DNA of 40,621 nucleotides from positions 1 to 40,621 of the forward strand of contig JAFSJF010000140.1 of NCBI GenBank assembly GCA_017439405.1, read 5' to 3'. The DNA is from Bacteroidales bacterium (GTDB lineage: Bacteria > Bacteroidota > Bacteroidia > Bacteroidales > F082). Positions within the stretch are counted from its first letter, which is position 1. Every line of letters begins with the position of its first letter. Below, in pieces: positions 29,803-37,961 of the stretch. Position numbers and translations under genes: made by a program. Below the pieces are notes generated by a model. That model was not told the DNA's origin and did not search any database. It saw only the letters and a program-made list of their open reading frames with translations.

Positions 29803-30717
29803 TCAATGGCTTTTAACTACGTGGACATCCATTTGCGGGAAGGGGAAACACAAACCTTCTTGCGGGAAGGTCTTGTAAACCAGCTCGTTCATGCGGAAAT
29901 ACACGTCCCAATAGTCTTCAGGCTTCACCCTTGCCCTGACGGTGATATCGACCGAACTGTCGCTCATCTTAAGCAACTCTATGACAACCTTAGGCTCTTT
30001 CAAGATACGCGAGTCGGCATCGCAGAGATGCTGGAGTACGGCCTTGGCATGGTCGTAGTCGTCGCCGTAGGAGATGGAAAACACCCAATCGACGCGGCGG
30101 TTGGATTCTTTGTTGAAGTTGGTCACCACCCCCGTCGAGAGTGTCCCGTTGGGCAGGATAACCGTCTTGTTGTCCGTTGTAAGAATAATCGTGTTGAAGA
30201 TTTGTATCGCGCTGACCTTGCCTTCGTAGCCTTGCGATGAGATGTAGTCGCCCACCTTGAACGGGCGGAAAAGCATGATCATCACTCCGCCGGCGAAGTT
30301 CTGCAAAGTGCCGCTCAAGGCCATGCCCACCGCCAATCCCGCTGAGGCCAACAACGCGACCAACGAGCTTGTGTTGATACCTAAAATGCTGATAATCGAC
30401 ACGATAAGGACGAAATGCAGCAGCACTGAAATCACGCTGCTCAGGAACGATTTGAGTGATGGATCGGCACTTCGACGGAGCATTGCACGCTGGAAGGCTT
30501 TCTGTATCAGCTTGATAATCCAACGTCCCAAAAGCAAGACAACGATGGCCACCACCAATTTGATGCCAAACGGAACCAAATAGTCCCTCACCAAGTCGGG
30601 CAGCCAGTCGGAAACGGGTGTGGTGGTGATTCTTCGTATGCTTTCGGCCATGCCGTTAACGGCTGAGGTGTCTTGGATGGCATCCGTAACTTCGCTTACA
30701 ATGCTGTCGTTTTCCAT
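29803..30717 (-). CDS. MscS-family mechanosensitive channel
   Basis: The 304-residue protein has three membrane helices (about 47-70, 95-118, 120-140) with the pore helix LVALLASAGLAVGMALSGTLQNFAGGVMI typical of MscS, followed by the beta domain (FKVGDYISSQGYEGKVSAIQIF, DNKTVILPNGTLS) and an alpha-beta C-terminus (FPFPQMDVHV). It would release solutes on osmotic downshock in the inner membrane. The ATG at 30717 (MENDSIVSE) is used because an upstream in-frame start would lie before the -7 box. Confidence 0.92.
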   Translation of the reverse strand: MENDSIVSEVTDAIQDTSAVNGMAESIRRITTTPVSDWLPDLVRDYLVPFGIKLVVAIVVLLLGRWIIKLIQKAFQRAMLRRSADPSLKSFLSSVISVLLHFVLIVSIISILGINTSSLVALLASAGLAVGMALSGTLQNFAGGVMIMLFRPFKVGDYISSQGYEGKVSAIQIFNTIILTTDNKTVILPNGTLSTGVVTNFNKESNRRVDWVFSISYGDDYDHAKAVLQHLCDADSRILKEPKVVIELLKMSDSSVDITVRARVKPEDYWDVYFRMNELVYKTFPQEGLCFPFPQMDVHVVKSH

Positions 30718-30739
30718 GTCTTCAACATTTTTTGGGCTG

Positions 30740-30747
30740 CAAAGGTA
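30740..30747 (-). promoter_or_regulatory. -7 box for MscS gene
   Basis: Reading leftward, TACCTTTG matches TAnnTTTG, 22 bp before the ATG at 30717. Confidence 0.58.
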
Positions 30748-30792
30748 CGGATATTTCATTAATTCCGTAATTTAGCACCCCAAATTATTCTC

Positions 30793-31434
30793 ATGAAATT
30801 CGACGATTTCAAGACATATTGCAAAGATCCCAAAAACCAAAGTACAGTCAATGTGGGTTTGTTTATCTTGCTGATAATCAGTTTCCATTTTGTCTATTTA
30901 GGGTGGCAAGCCTTGGATTATTGGCCAGTCAAAAGGACGGTTGACAGGCTGATGGTTTGGTCGGTCAACATGGTTTTCGGCCAGTCTTGTTGGGTGCTCG
31001 ACCATGTTCTCCGCGTTGATATCACTGTCATCAGCGCCAAAAGGTTCGTCGCCGCACTCAACAGCGACGGCGGCTGGGCGCGTGTCATCATCGCACCCGA
31101 GTGCGCTAGCCTGAAGCAATGGCTGCACTGGCTGTTCCTCATGGTGCTGTTTCCCGGTCCATGGCGGCACAAGCTGTGGTACATTCCCGCCGGACTGGTA
31201 GTCATCGAGTGGACCAACGTCATCCGCATCTGCGGCGTGCTGATGATGCAAGTTTGGTGGCCCAACATCCACATCCGTCTTGGCGGCAGCGACATCAACA
31301 CCTTCCAATTGGCCCACGACTACATCTTCAAGGCTTTTTTCTACCTCGTCATCTTTCTCATGTGGGTGCTGTGGGTGGAGAAATTCAAGGACAAGCAAAA
31401 TTTTGTTAAGTCAAATAAAACCAATCTATTATGA
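30793..31434 (+). CDS. Exosortase/archaeosortase-family protein
   Basis: The 213-residue membrane protein shows the three conserved positions of exosortases: Cys in APECASLKQW (C104), Arg in TNVIRI (R145) and His in LAHDYIF (H175). Membrane helices lie at about 20-38, 110-120, 128-150 and 178-198. Exosortases cut C-terminal sorting signals and hand proteins on to the surface. I saw no PEP-CTERM-like protein nearby. It overlaps the ROK gene by 4 bp (ATGA). A weak TAATTTAG (30768-30775) is the only promoter-like box. Confidence 0.8.
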   Translation: MKFDDFKTYCKDPKNQSTVNVGLFILLIISFHFVYLGWQALDYWPVKRTVDRLMVWSVNMVFGQSCWVLDHVLRVDITVISAKRFVAALNSDGGWARVIIAPECASLKQWLHWLFLMVLFPGPWRHKLWYIPAGLVVIEWTNVIRICGVLMMQVWWPNIHIRLGGSDINTFQLAHDYIFKAFFYLVIFLMWVLWVEKFKDKQNFVKSNKTNLL

Positions 31435-32531
31435 ATACTTATCCAATCATCTTCATCCTCGATGCCGGTGGCACAGGATTCAAGTTCTCAGCCGTGCAAA
31501 ACGCACGCGAAATCATCGAGCCGTTCACCATCCCCTCGGCGGCACCGACCCTTGAGGAGGTGCTTCAAAAGCTCATCACTGGATTCCACGAATGCGAGAC
31601 CCGTTGCGGACAAAAGGCTGCGGCCATCAGTTTCTGCTTCCCGGGTCCCGCCGACTATCCCAACGGCATCATCGGCGACCTGGAGAACCTGCCCACTTTC
31701 CGAGGCGGCATCCCGCTGAAAGCGATGCTCGAAAACGAGTTCCAAGTGCCCGTCTATATCAACAACGACGGCGACCTCTTTGCCTACGGCGAAGCCCTCG
31801 GCGGCCTGTTGCCCGAGGTGAACAACCTGCTTGAGCAGCAGTGCAACCCGAAACGCTACAGGAACCTTCTCGGCGTGACCATCGGCACAGGTTTTGGCGG
31901 AGGCATTGTCATCAACAAGGTGCTGCTCAACGGCGACAACTCGGCTGGAGGCGAAATCAACCGCCACCGCAATCCGCTGTTGCCCAGCACCAGTGCCGAA
32001 GACAGCATCAGCATCCGTGCCGTGCGCCGCGTGTACGGCCGCGAAGCCGGCATCGCATTCGAGGAGACGCCACATCCTTACGACATTTATCGCATCGCCA
32101 TGGGGCAACTGCCCGGCAACAAGGAAGCTGCCCTGAAGTCGTGGAACGAACTGGCCACCGCCTTGGCCGACGTGTTGGCCAATGCCATCTCGCTCATCGA
32201 CGGCCTCATCGTCATCGGCGGCGGACTTTCTGGCGCCTGGCCTGTCTTCTTGCCCACCCTCATCAAAAAGATGAACGAACCCTTCACGGGACTTAACGGA
32301 AGCCCACTCAGCCGCATGGAGACCGTAGCCTACAACCTGATGGATCCCCAAGACATGATCCGCTTCACGGAGAAATCGGGAAAGATGGTGAAAGTGCCCT
32401 TCAGCGACCAAATGGTGTGGTACGACCCAACCAAGCGTGTCGGCGTGGGCATCACAAAGCTTGGCACTTCGTCGTCGGTGGCCATCGGAGCCTACGCTTA
32501 TGCCATGGAACAATTGAAATCGAATCAATAA
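31431..32531 (+). CDS. ROK-family protein (sugar kinase-like)
   Basis: The 366-residue protein has the ROK phosphate-binding start ILDAGGTGFKFSAV, CFPGPADYP, YINNDGDLFAYGEALGG, the glycine motif GVTIGTGFGGGIVINKVLL and IVIGGGLSGAWP. It probably phosphorylates a hexose or amino sugar in the cytoplasm. The usual zinc-binding CxCGxxGC motif of ROK proteins is not seen; GGEINRHRNPLL stands where it would begin. No HTH domain is present, so it is not a NagC/Mlc-type repressor. Confidence 0.87.
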   Translation: MNTYPIIFILDAGGTGFKFSAVQNAREIIEPFTIPSAAPTLEEVLQKLITGFHECETRCGQKAAAISFCFPGPADYPNGIIGDLENLPTFRGGIPLKAMLENEFQVPVYINNDGDLFAYGEALGGLLPEVNNLLEQQCNPKRYRNLLGVTIGTGFGGGIVINKVLLNGDNSAGGEINRHRNPLLPSTSAEDSISIRAVRRVYGREAGIAFEETPHPYDIYRIAMGQLPGNKEAALKSWNELATALADVLANAISLIDGLIVIGGGLSGAWPVFLPTLIKKMNEPFTGLNGSPLSRMETVAYNLMDPQDMIRFTEKSGKMVKVPFSDQMVWYDPTKRVGVGITKLGTSSSVAIGAYAYAMEQLKSNQ

Positions 32532-32548
32532 TCATAAAAACTAACACT

Positions 32549-34288
32549 ATGAAGAAAACCTTATCTGCAATCATGGCCTTGGTCCTCATCTTTGCCTTCG
32601 GCGAAGCCAACGCCTGCACCAATTTCCTCATCACCAAAGGCGCCTCCACCGACGGCTCCTGCATGATTAGCTACGCCGCCGACAGCCATGTGCTTTACGG
32701 CGAACTCTACCATTATCCCGCCAAAGACTGGCCCGCTGGCGCCATGCTCGATGTCTATGACTGGGACGGTGGCATGTATCGCGGCCAAATCCCGCAAGTC
32801 GCGCACACCTACAACGTGGTCGGCAACATGAACGAATGGCAGTTGGCCATCGGCGAAACCACTTACGGCGGCCTCGAAAGCCTCTGGGAAGGCGATGGTA
32901 TCATCGACTACGGCAGCCTGATTTACATCACCTTGCAACGCGCCAAGACCGCCCGCGAGGCTATCAAATGCATGGGCGAACTCGTGGCCAACTACGGCTA
33001 CGTCAGCGAGGGCGAGTCGTTCTCCATCTGCGACACCGAAGAGGTATGGATCCTCGAAATGATCGGCAAAGGCAAGGGCAACAAGGGCGCCGTGTGGGTA
33101 GCCCGCCGCATTCCCGACGGCTACGTGAGCGGTCACGCCAACCAAGCCCGCATCACCACCTTCCCCTTGGCCAAGAAAAACAAGACCAGCATCACCTTCA
33201 AGCAGATCGACAAGCTCTTCAAAGACAAGAACATCGACTGCGTCTATGCCGACGATGTCATCAGCTTCGCCAAGGAGATGAAGCTCTACAACGGTCCCGA
33301 CGAGAAGTTCTCGTTCTCCGATGTCTATAACCCCGTCGATTTCAGCGGCGCCCGCTTCTGCGACCTGCGCGTGTGGGCCATGTTCAACAAGGTGACCGAC
33401 AACATGAAGGACTATTGGGGCTATGCCACGGGCCGCGACATCCAGCGCGTGCAGCCTTACAAGGCCGGCATGTGCCAGACCCCCGACAACTTCCCCACCA
33501 ACCGCATGCCCCTCTGGGTGTTGCCCAACAAGAAGGTCAGCGTCCTCGACATGATGGACTTCATGCGCGACCACCTCGAAGGCACTGAGCTCGACATGTC
33601 GCAAGACGTGGGTGCAGGCCCGTTCCACTGCCCTTACCGCTGGCGCCCGATGGAGTTTGAAGTGAATGGCGCGACCTACGTTCACGAGCGCACCACTGCC
33701 ACGCAACAGACCGGTTTCAGCTTCGTCGCCCAAAGCCGTGGCCAATACGAATGGCCCATCGGCGGCATCATCTGGTTTGGCGTGGACGACACCGACAACA
33801 CCGTCTATTGCCCGATGTACACCTGCATGACCGAAATCCCCGAGTGCTTCCGCGAAGGCAACGGCTCGATGAGCGAGTGGTCGGAGACCTCCGCTTTCTG
33901 GACGTTCAACGAGATGAGTAACTGGGCCTACACCAAATACGACTACATCCACCCCGAAATACGCAAATCACAGCGCGAGATGGAAGAAAACTGGGTGAAC
34001 AAGGCTGTCCCAGAACTCGACAAACGTGTCGACGCCATCAAAGGCCGCGAGGCACAAGTGCGCGAACTGACCAAGTTCTCGTGCGACCAAGCGAACAAGA
34101 TGACGCAATCATGGAAGAAGCTTTATCATAACCTGTTCATGAAATACATGGACGGCAACGTGAACACCGTCCAACCCACCAAACCCGGCAGCAAATACAC
34201 GCCCATCAAGAGCGAACACCCGAAATACAGCGACGACTACTACCAAATCCTCATCGAAAAGACGGGCGACAAATATAAGGCATACTAA
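32549..34288 (+). CDS. C69-family dipeptidase, exported
   Basis: The 579-residue protein has a signal peptide ending at ANA, followed by C23 in ACTNFLITKGASTDGS, which becomes the N-terminal nucleophile after cleavage, as in the C69 (PepD) family. Further conserved stretches are NEWQLAIGETTYGG, SFSICDTEEVWILEMIGKG and ARRIPDGYVSGHANQARI. It should cut dipeptides in the periplasm. The ATG at 32549 is chosen since earlier in-frame codons lie inside the ROK gene, whose stop is 17 bp before it. A strong terminator follows. Confidence 0.92.
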   Translation: MKKTLSAIMALVLIFAFGEANACTNFLITKGASTDGSCMISYAADSHVLYGELYHYPAKDWPAGAMLDVYDWDGGMYRGQIPQVAHTYNVVGNMNEWQLAIGETTYGGLESLWEGDGIIDYGSLIYITLQRAKTAREAIKCMGELVANYGYVSEGESFSICDTEEVWILEMIGKGKGNKGAVWVARRIPDGYVSGHANQARITTFPLAKKNKTSITFKQIDKLFKDKNIDCVYADDVISFAKEMKLYNGPDEKFSFSDVYNPVDFSGARFCDLRVWAMFNKVTDNMKDYWGYATGRDIQRVQPYKAGMCQTPDNFPTNRMPLWVLPNKKVSVLDMMDFMRDHLEGTELDMSQDVGAGPFHCPYRWRPMEFEVNGATYVHERTTATQQTGFSFVAQSRGQYEWPIGGIIWFGVDDTDNTVYCPMYTCMTEIPECFREGNGSMSEWSETSAFWTFNEMSNWAYTKYDYIHPEIRKSQREMEENWVNKAVPELDKRVDAIKGREAQVRELTKFSCDQANKMTQSWKKLYHNLFMKYMDGNVNTVQPTKPGSKYTPIKSEHPKYSDDYYQILIEKTGDKYKAY

Positions 34289-34309
34289 ACATATGATTAA
34301 CGTAAGCAA

Positions 34310-34336
34310 CCCCTCGGCTCAGGCCGAGGGGTTTTT
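34310..34336 (+). terminator. Rho-independent terminator after C69 gene
   Basis: CCCCTCGGC (34310-34318) pairs with GCCGAGGGG (34323-34331) around TCAG, then five T. Confidence 0.92.
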
Positions 34337-34427
34337 GTAAGGATGTTATCGTTTGTTTTTCTGCCGGTAAAAACAAACATTTTCAGTTTACCCCAACACT
34401 TTCACAGACAATTTCAAAAGTTTTCCC

Positions 34428-34435
34428 TATTTTTG
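34428..34435 (+). promoter_or_regulatory. -7 box for rbfA operon
   Basis: TATTTTTG matches TAnnTTTG, 51 bp before the ATG at 34487. Confidence 0.52.
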
Positions 34436-34486
34436 CATTTCCCATGATTGATAACTGAACTACTTCAAACTTACAACTGAATAGAA

Positions 34487-34831
34487 ATGGAAGGCAAACG
34501 ATTAGAAAAAGTTAACAGGTTGATACAAAAGGAATTAGGTGATATTTTCCAAAAGGAGCTGAAACCGAAGGTGCCGATGCTGATGATTACGGTGACGCAT
34601 GTGAGGGTCACGTCAGATCTCGGTTACGCGAATGTTTATTTGAGTGTCTTCGGCGTCGATGACAAGAAAAAGGTGGTGGAGGAAGTGGCTCAAAACGGCA
34701 AGGCCATCCGTGGACTGCTCGGCAACCGCGTGCGCCATCAGATGCGCGTTGTGCCAGAATTGCGCTTCTTCGAGGACGACTCGCTCGACTACATCGAAAA
34801 CATCGACAATCTGCTGCATCCCGACAAGTGA
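34487..34831 (+). CDS. rbfA: Ribosome-binding factor A
   Basis: The 114-residue protein matures the 30S subunit by binding near helix 1 of 16S rRNA. The KH-like fold is visible: RLEKVNRLIQKELGDIFQKE, VTHVRVTSDLGYANVYLSVFG, GKAIRGLLGNRVRHQMRVVPELRFFEDDSL. The stop overlaps the GTG start of the permease gene (GTGA). Confidence 0.93.
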   Translation: MEGKRLEKVNRLIQKELGDIFQKELKPKVPMLMITVTHVRVTSDLGYANVYLSVFGVDDKKKVVEEVAQNGKAIRGLLGNRVRHQMRVVPELRFFEDDSLDYIENIDNLLHPDK

Positions 34832-36066
34832 GACTACCGCTATTCATAGCAAAGCGTTACCTCTTAGCCAAAAAGAGCCACAACCTCATCAATATCATCA
34901 CATGGATTTCCATTCTGGGTATTAGCGTTGGCTCTTTTGCGCTTATCGTGGTGCTGTCGGCCTTCAACGGGCTTGAACAGGTGATTTCGTTGATGAACAA
35001 CCGCCTCACGCCTGACCTGCAAATCGCGCCTGTGAAAGGCAAGACCATCGACTTGACGGCTTTCCCATTGGGACAACTCAAAGACATTCAAGGCGTGGAA
35101 TATGTGGTTCCCACGATTACCGAAGATGCGCTTTTTCGCGCCAACGACAAGCAGCACATCGGACAAGTGAAAGGCGTGGGCACTGAATACCAGCATATTG
35201 GTCGCTTGAACGAAATCATTTTTGGTAGTGATGGTCTGCAACTCGCCGACGAGGACGAGCACAGCTTTGCCGTGCCGGGTGCGGGCGTGGCATGGTATCT
35301 CGGCATCAATGCCTACAATCCCTATGCGATGATGCGCGTCTATGTGCCCAAGCGCGGCAACGCCTCGCTGATGAGCCTCGAAAACAGCTTCAATTCCGAC
35401 GTGCTGACCGTCCGCAGCGTGTTCTCCACCGAACAGGAACAAGACGAAAAACTCGTGCTCGTGCCTTTCGATTGGCTTTCGGAATTGCTTGAATATGAGA
35501 ACAAAGCGAACAATGTGGAGCTTTTCGTTGCGCCGAATGTTGACATAAATAAGGTGAAAAAAGCTGTGAAGGCCGTGATAGGGGAGGACTTCACCGTGAA
35601 GAACCAGCAAGAGCAGCAGGAAACGCTATACCGCATCATGCGCTCCGAGAAATGGGCGGTCTATGTCATCCTCACTTTCATCCTGATTTTGGCTACCTTC
35701 AACGTGGTCGGCTCGCTCTCCATGCTGATGATCGAGAAGCGCAAGGACACCGAAATCCTGAAGTCGATGGGAGCCGACAACAGCCTGATTCAGCGCATTT
35801 TCCTCAACGAAGGCCTGCTGATTTCCGTGGCGGGTGGCGTCATCGGCTTGCTGTTGGGCATTGTTTTGGTGCTGTTGCAGCAAAGGTTCGGTTTCGTGAA
35901 GTTCGGCACGGGCGGCAACTATGTCGTGGATGCTTATCCTGTCCTGTTGAAGTTCAAAGACGTGTTGCTGATTTTCGCCACGATTCTTTTGGTGGGATGC
36001 ACTTCGGCGTTTCTTACGGTGCGCCACGCGATGCGGAAAGAATCAAGCTCCATAGGGAAATCCTAA
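34828..36066 (+). CDS. LolC/LolE-type ABC transporter permease (FtsX family)
   Basis: The 412-residue protein has an N-terminal helix (IITWISILGISVGSFALIVVLS), a large periplasmic domain and three C-terminal helices with the FtsX-like core (VYVILTFILILATFNVVGSLSMLMIEKRKDTEIL, then SMGADNSLIQRIFLNEGLLIS). It is probably part of a lipoprotein-release system; the ATPase subunit is not here. It uses a GTG start at 34828 overlapping rbfA, because the first residues (RLPLFIAKRYLLAKKSHN) are the conserved family start. rbfA and this permease are often neighbours in Bacteroidales. Confidence 0.9.
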   Translation: MRLPLFIAKRYLLAKKSHNLINIITWISILGISVGSFALIVVLSAFNGLEQVISLMNNRLTPDLQIAPVKGKTIDLTAFPLGQLKDIQGVEYVVPTITEDALFRANDKQHIGQVKGVGTEYQHIGRLNEIIFGSDGLQLADEDEHSFAVPGAGVAWYLGINAYNPYAMMRVYVPKRGNASLMSLENSFNSDVLTVRSVFSTEQEQDEKLVLVPFDWLSELLEYENKANNVELFVAPNVDINKVKKAVKAVIGEDFTVKNQQEQQETLYRIMRSEKWAVYVILTFILILATFNVVGSLSMLMIEKRKDTEILKSMGADNSLIQRIFLNEGLLISVAGGVIGLLLGIVLVLLQQRFGFVKFGTGGNYVVDAYPVLLKFKDVLLIFATILLVGCTSAFLTVRHAMRKESSSIGKS

Positions 36067-36107
36067 CATACAATATAAGTTGGACGAAAAACGCCCTCAA
36101 ATCCATT

Positions 36108-36290
36108 CTTATTCGTCCCTGAAACGTGTTTTATACCAATTCAGGGACAAATAGTATAGTACTTATTTGTCCGTGAAATGTGTTTTATACCAATTCGGGG
36201 ACAAATAGCATAGTACTTATTCGTCCGTGAAAGCACTTTTTTATCATTCGAGGACAAATAAAGTAGTGTTTGTTCGTCCGTGAAAGAATG
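36108..36290 (+). repeat. 54-bp tandem repeat, 3 units plus a partial fourth
   Basis: Units start at 36108, 36162, 36216 and 36269 (54, 54, 53 bp and a partial). Unit 1 contains the inverted repeat TTCGTCCCTGAA and TTCAGGGACAAA around a TTTTATAC centre; units 2 and 3 keep it with changes. The fourth unit runs into the promoter of the ATPase gene at 36327. Confidence 0.88.
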
Positions 36291-36296
36291 TTTTTG

Positions 36297-36304
36297 TATC
36301 TTTG
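36297..36304 (+). promoter_or_regulatory. -7 box for ATPase-DUF234 gene
   Basis: TATCTTTG matches TAnnTTTG, 22 bp before the ATG at 36327 and just after the tandem repeats. Confidence 0.6.
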
Positions 36305-36326
36305 CAGAAAATTAAAGACACAAAAA

Positions 36327-37769
36327 ATGAGTGATATTATTGGCAGAAACACTGAAATTGAGGAACTTATGCGACTTTATCGTGGAAAAAGACCAGAATT
36401 TGTCGCAGTTTACGGTCGCCGTAGGGTGGGCAAGACCTATCTGATTAAGGAGTTGTTTAAAGACAAAATGACGTTTTACCACACAGGAATGTCGCCGATG
36501 GACATCGAAAGCTCCAACATCCTGCAAGACCAGTTGAAAAGTTTCTACAACTCGCTCGTACGCTACGGATGGGAATCTGAAGAACTTCCCAAAACTTGGC
36601 TTGATGCCTTCTTCATGCTGATGAAACTGCTTGAAAGCGTGGACGCTACGAAACGGCAGGTGGTTTTCATCGATGAGCTTCCGTGGATGGACACACCGCG
36701 TTCCAAGTTCCTCTCTGCATTGGAATATTTCTGGAACTCATGGGGCTCGGGGCGCGACAACCTGATGCTTATCGTATGCGGTAGCGCCACTTCGTGGATG
36801 GAAGACAACCTCATCAACAACTATGGCGGGCTTTATGGCCGCCTGACATACGAAATCAAGCTCTCGCCGTTCACATTGGGTGAATGTGAGGCTTTTTTCA
36901 AATCCAACGACCTGAAAATGACGCGATACGACATCATTCAGGCGTATATGGCCGTAGGTGGCATACCTTATTATTTGAGCTATTTCCGAAAGGGATTGAG
37001 CTTGGGCCAGAACATCGATTTGCTGTTTTTTGCCAAAAACGCCAAACTGAAGAACGAGTTTAACCGCTTGTTCGCCTCTTTGTTCTCGAAACCTGCGGAT
37101 TACATGAAAGTCATCAACTTGTTGGCTACGAGGCACAGCGGGTTCACGAGGGACGGAATCGCGGCTGCGACGGGCATACAGAAAGGAGGGAATTTTTCCA
37201 AAATGTTGGCCGCTCTCGAAGCCAGCGATTTCATCTTGCGCTATGTGCCTTTCGGCTGCTCGAAGCGCGAGGAACACTACAAATTGGTGGACAACTTCTG
37301 CCTGTTTTATGCCAAATTCATCGCTAACGGTGAAATCACCGACCAAGAGTTTTGGGAGAAAAACCAGAACTCGCAAAAACTCTCGGCATGGAAAGGCGTC
37401 GCTTTCGAGGAAGTGTGTTTGAGCCATATCCAGCAGATAAAGAACGCTTTAGGTATAGGTGCCGTCACTTCCACTGAATCCGCTTGGAGCTTGCGCGGCG
37501 ACGACGACACCGAAGGAACGCAAATCGACCTGCTCATCGACCGCGCCGACCGCGTTGTCAACCTTTGCGAGATGAAGTTCTACAAGGAAGATTTTGCCAT
37601 CAACAAGGCCTACGACGCGAAGCTGCGCCACAGGATACAGACATTGATTGACCGTCTGCCCAGGAACCGTAACGTGCATCTTACGTTGATAACCACCTAT
37701 GGCTTGACCTACAATGAATATTTCGGTCAAATCCAGAAATTGGTCACGATGGATGCGCTGTTTGGATAG
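36327..37769 (+). CDS. ATPase_2 protein with DUF234 nuclease-like C-terminus
   Basis: The 480-residue protein has Walker A (VYGRRRVGKTYLIKEL), Walker B (QVVFIDELPWMD), a LIVCGSATSWM sensor motif, a winged-helix middle and a DUF234 end with QIDLLIDRADRVVNLCEMKF, a PD-(D/E)XK-like core (D, then E-x-K). The ATG at 36327 (MSDIIGRNTEIEEL) begins the conserved domain; in-frame upstream codons lie in the repeat and promoter. The function of this family is not established. The palindromic repeat array in front suggests tight control. Confidence 0.88.
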   Translation: MSDIIGRNTEIEELMRLYRGKRPEFVAVYGRRRVGKTYLIKELFKDKMTFYHTGMSPMDIESSNILQDQLKSFYNSLVRYGWESEELPKTWLDAFFMLMKLLESVDATKRQVVFIDELPWMDTPRSKFLSALEYFWNSWGSGRDNLMLIVCGSATSWMEDNLINNYGGLYGRLTYEIKLSPFTLGECEAFFKSNDLKMTRYDIIQAYMAVGGIPYYLSYFRKGLSLGQNIDLLFFAKNAKLKNEFNRLFASLFSKPADYMKVINLLATRHSGFTRDGIAAATGIQKGGNFSKMLAALEASDFILRYVPFGCSKREEHYKLVDNFCLFYAKFIANGEITDQEFWEKNQNSQKLSAWKGVAFEEVCLSHIQQIKNALGIGAVTSTESAWSLRGDDDTEGTQIDLLIDRADRVVNLCEMKFYKEDFAINKAYDAKLRHRIQTLIDRLPRNRNVHLTLITTYGLTYNEYFGQIQKLVTMDALFG

Positions 37770-37888
37770 CTTGGTGGCTGTAACCCATCCTTCCAAAGTT
37801 TGTAAAGCGGTTTTTGCAACAGATTGATTATCAATCTTTCCAAAATCTTGTTTTAGAAAAATGATTGTAAAAACCGAAATGAAAACGA

Positions 37889-37956
37889 TATTTTTGGCAG
37901 CCTTGTTTCGGAACGCGGTAATTTTGCGGCACATCAACCACAATTTTGTAATTTTG
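37889..37956 (+). promoter_or_regulatory. Three -7-like boxes 30 bp apart
   Basis: TATTTTTG at 37889, TAATTTTG at 37919 and TAATTTTG at 37949 lie in front of the ATG at 37962. The last is only 5 bp from the ATG, so one of the first two is the likelier promoter. Confidence 0.45.
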
Positions 37957-37961
37957 CCGTT

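Noticed and set aside
36108-36290. Tandem 54-bp units as a CRISPR array
   Set aside because: The units are repeated along their whole length, with no unique spacers and no cas genes nearby; an operator-like array fits better.
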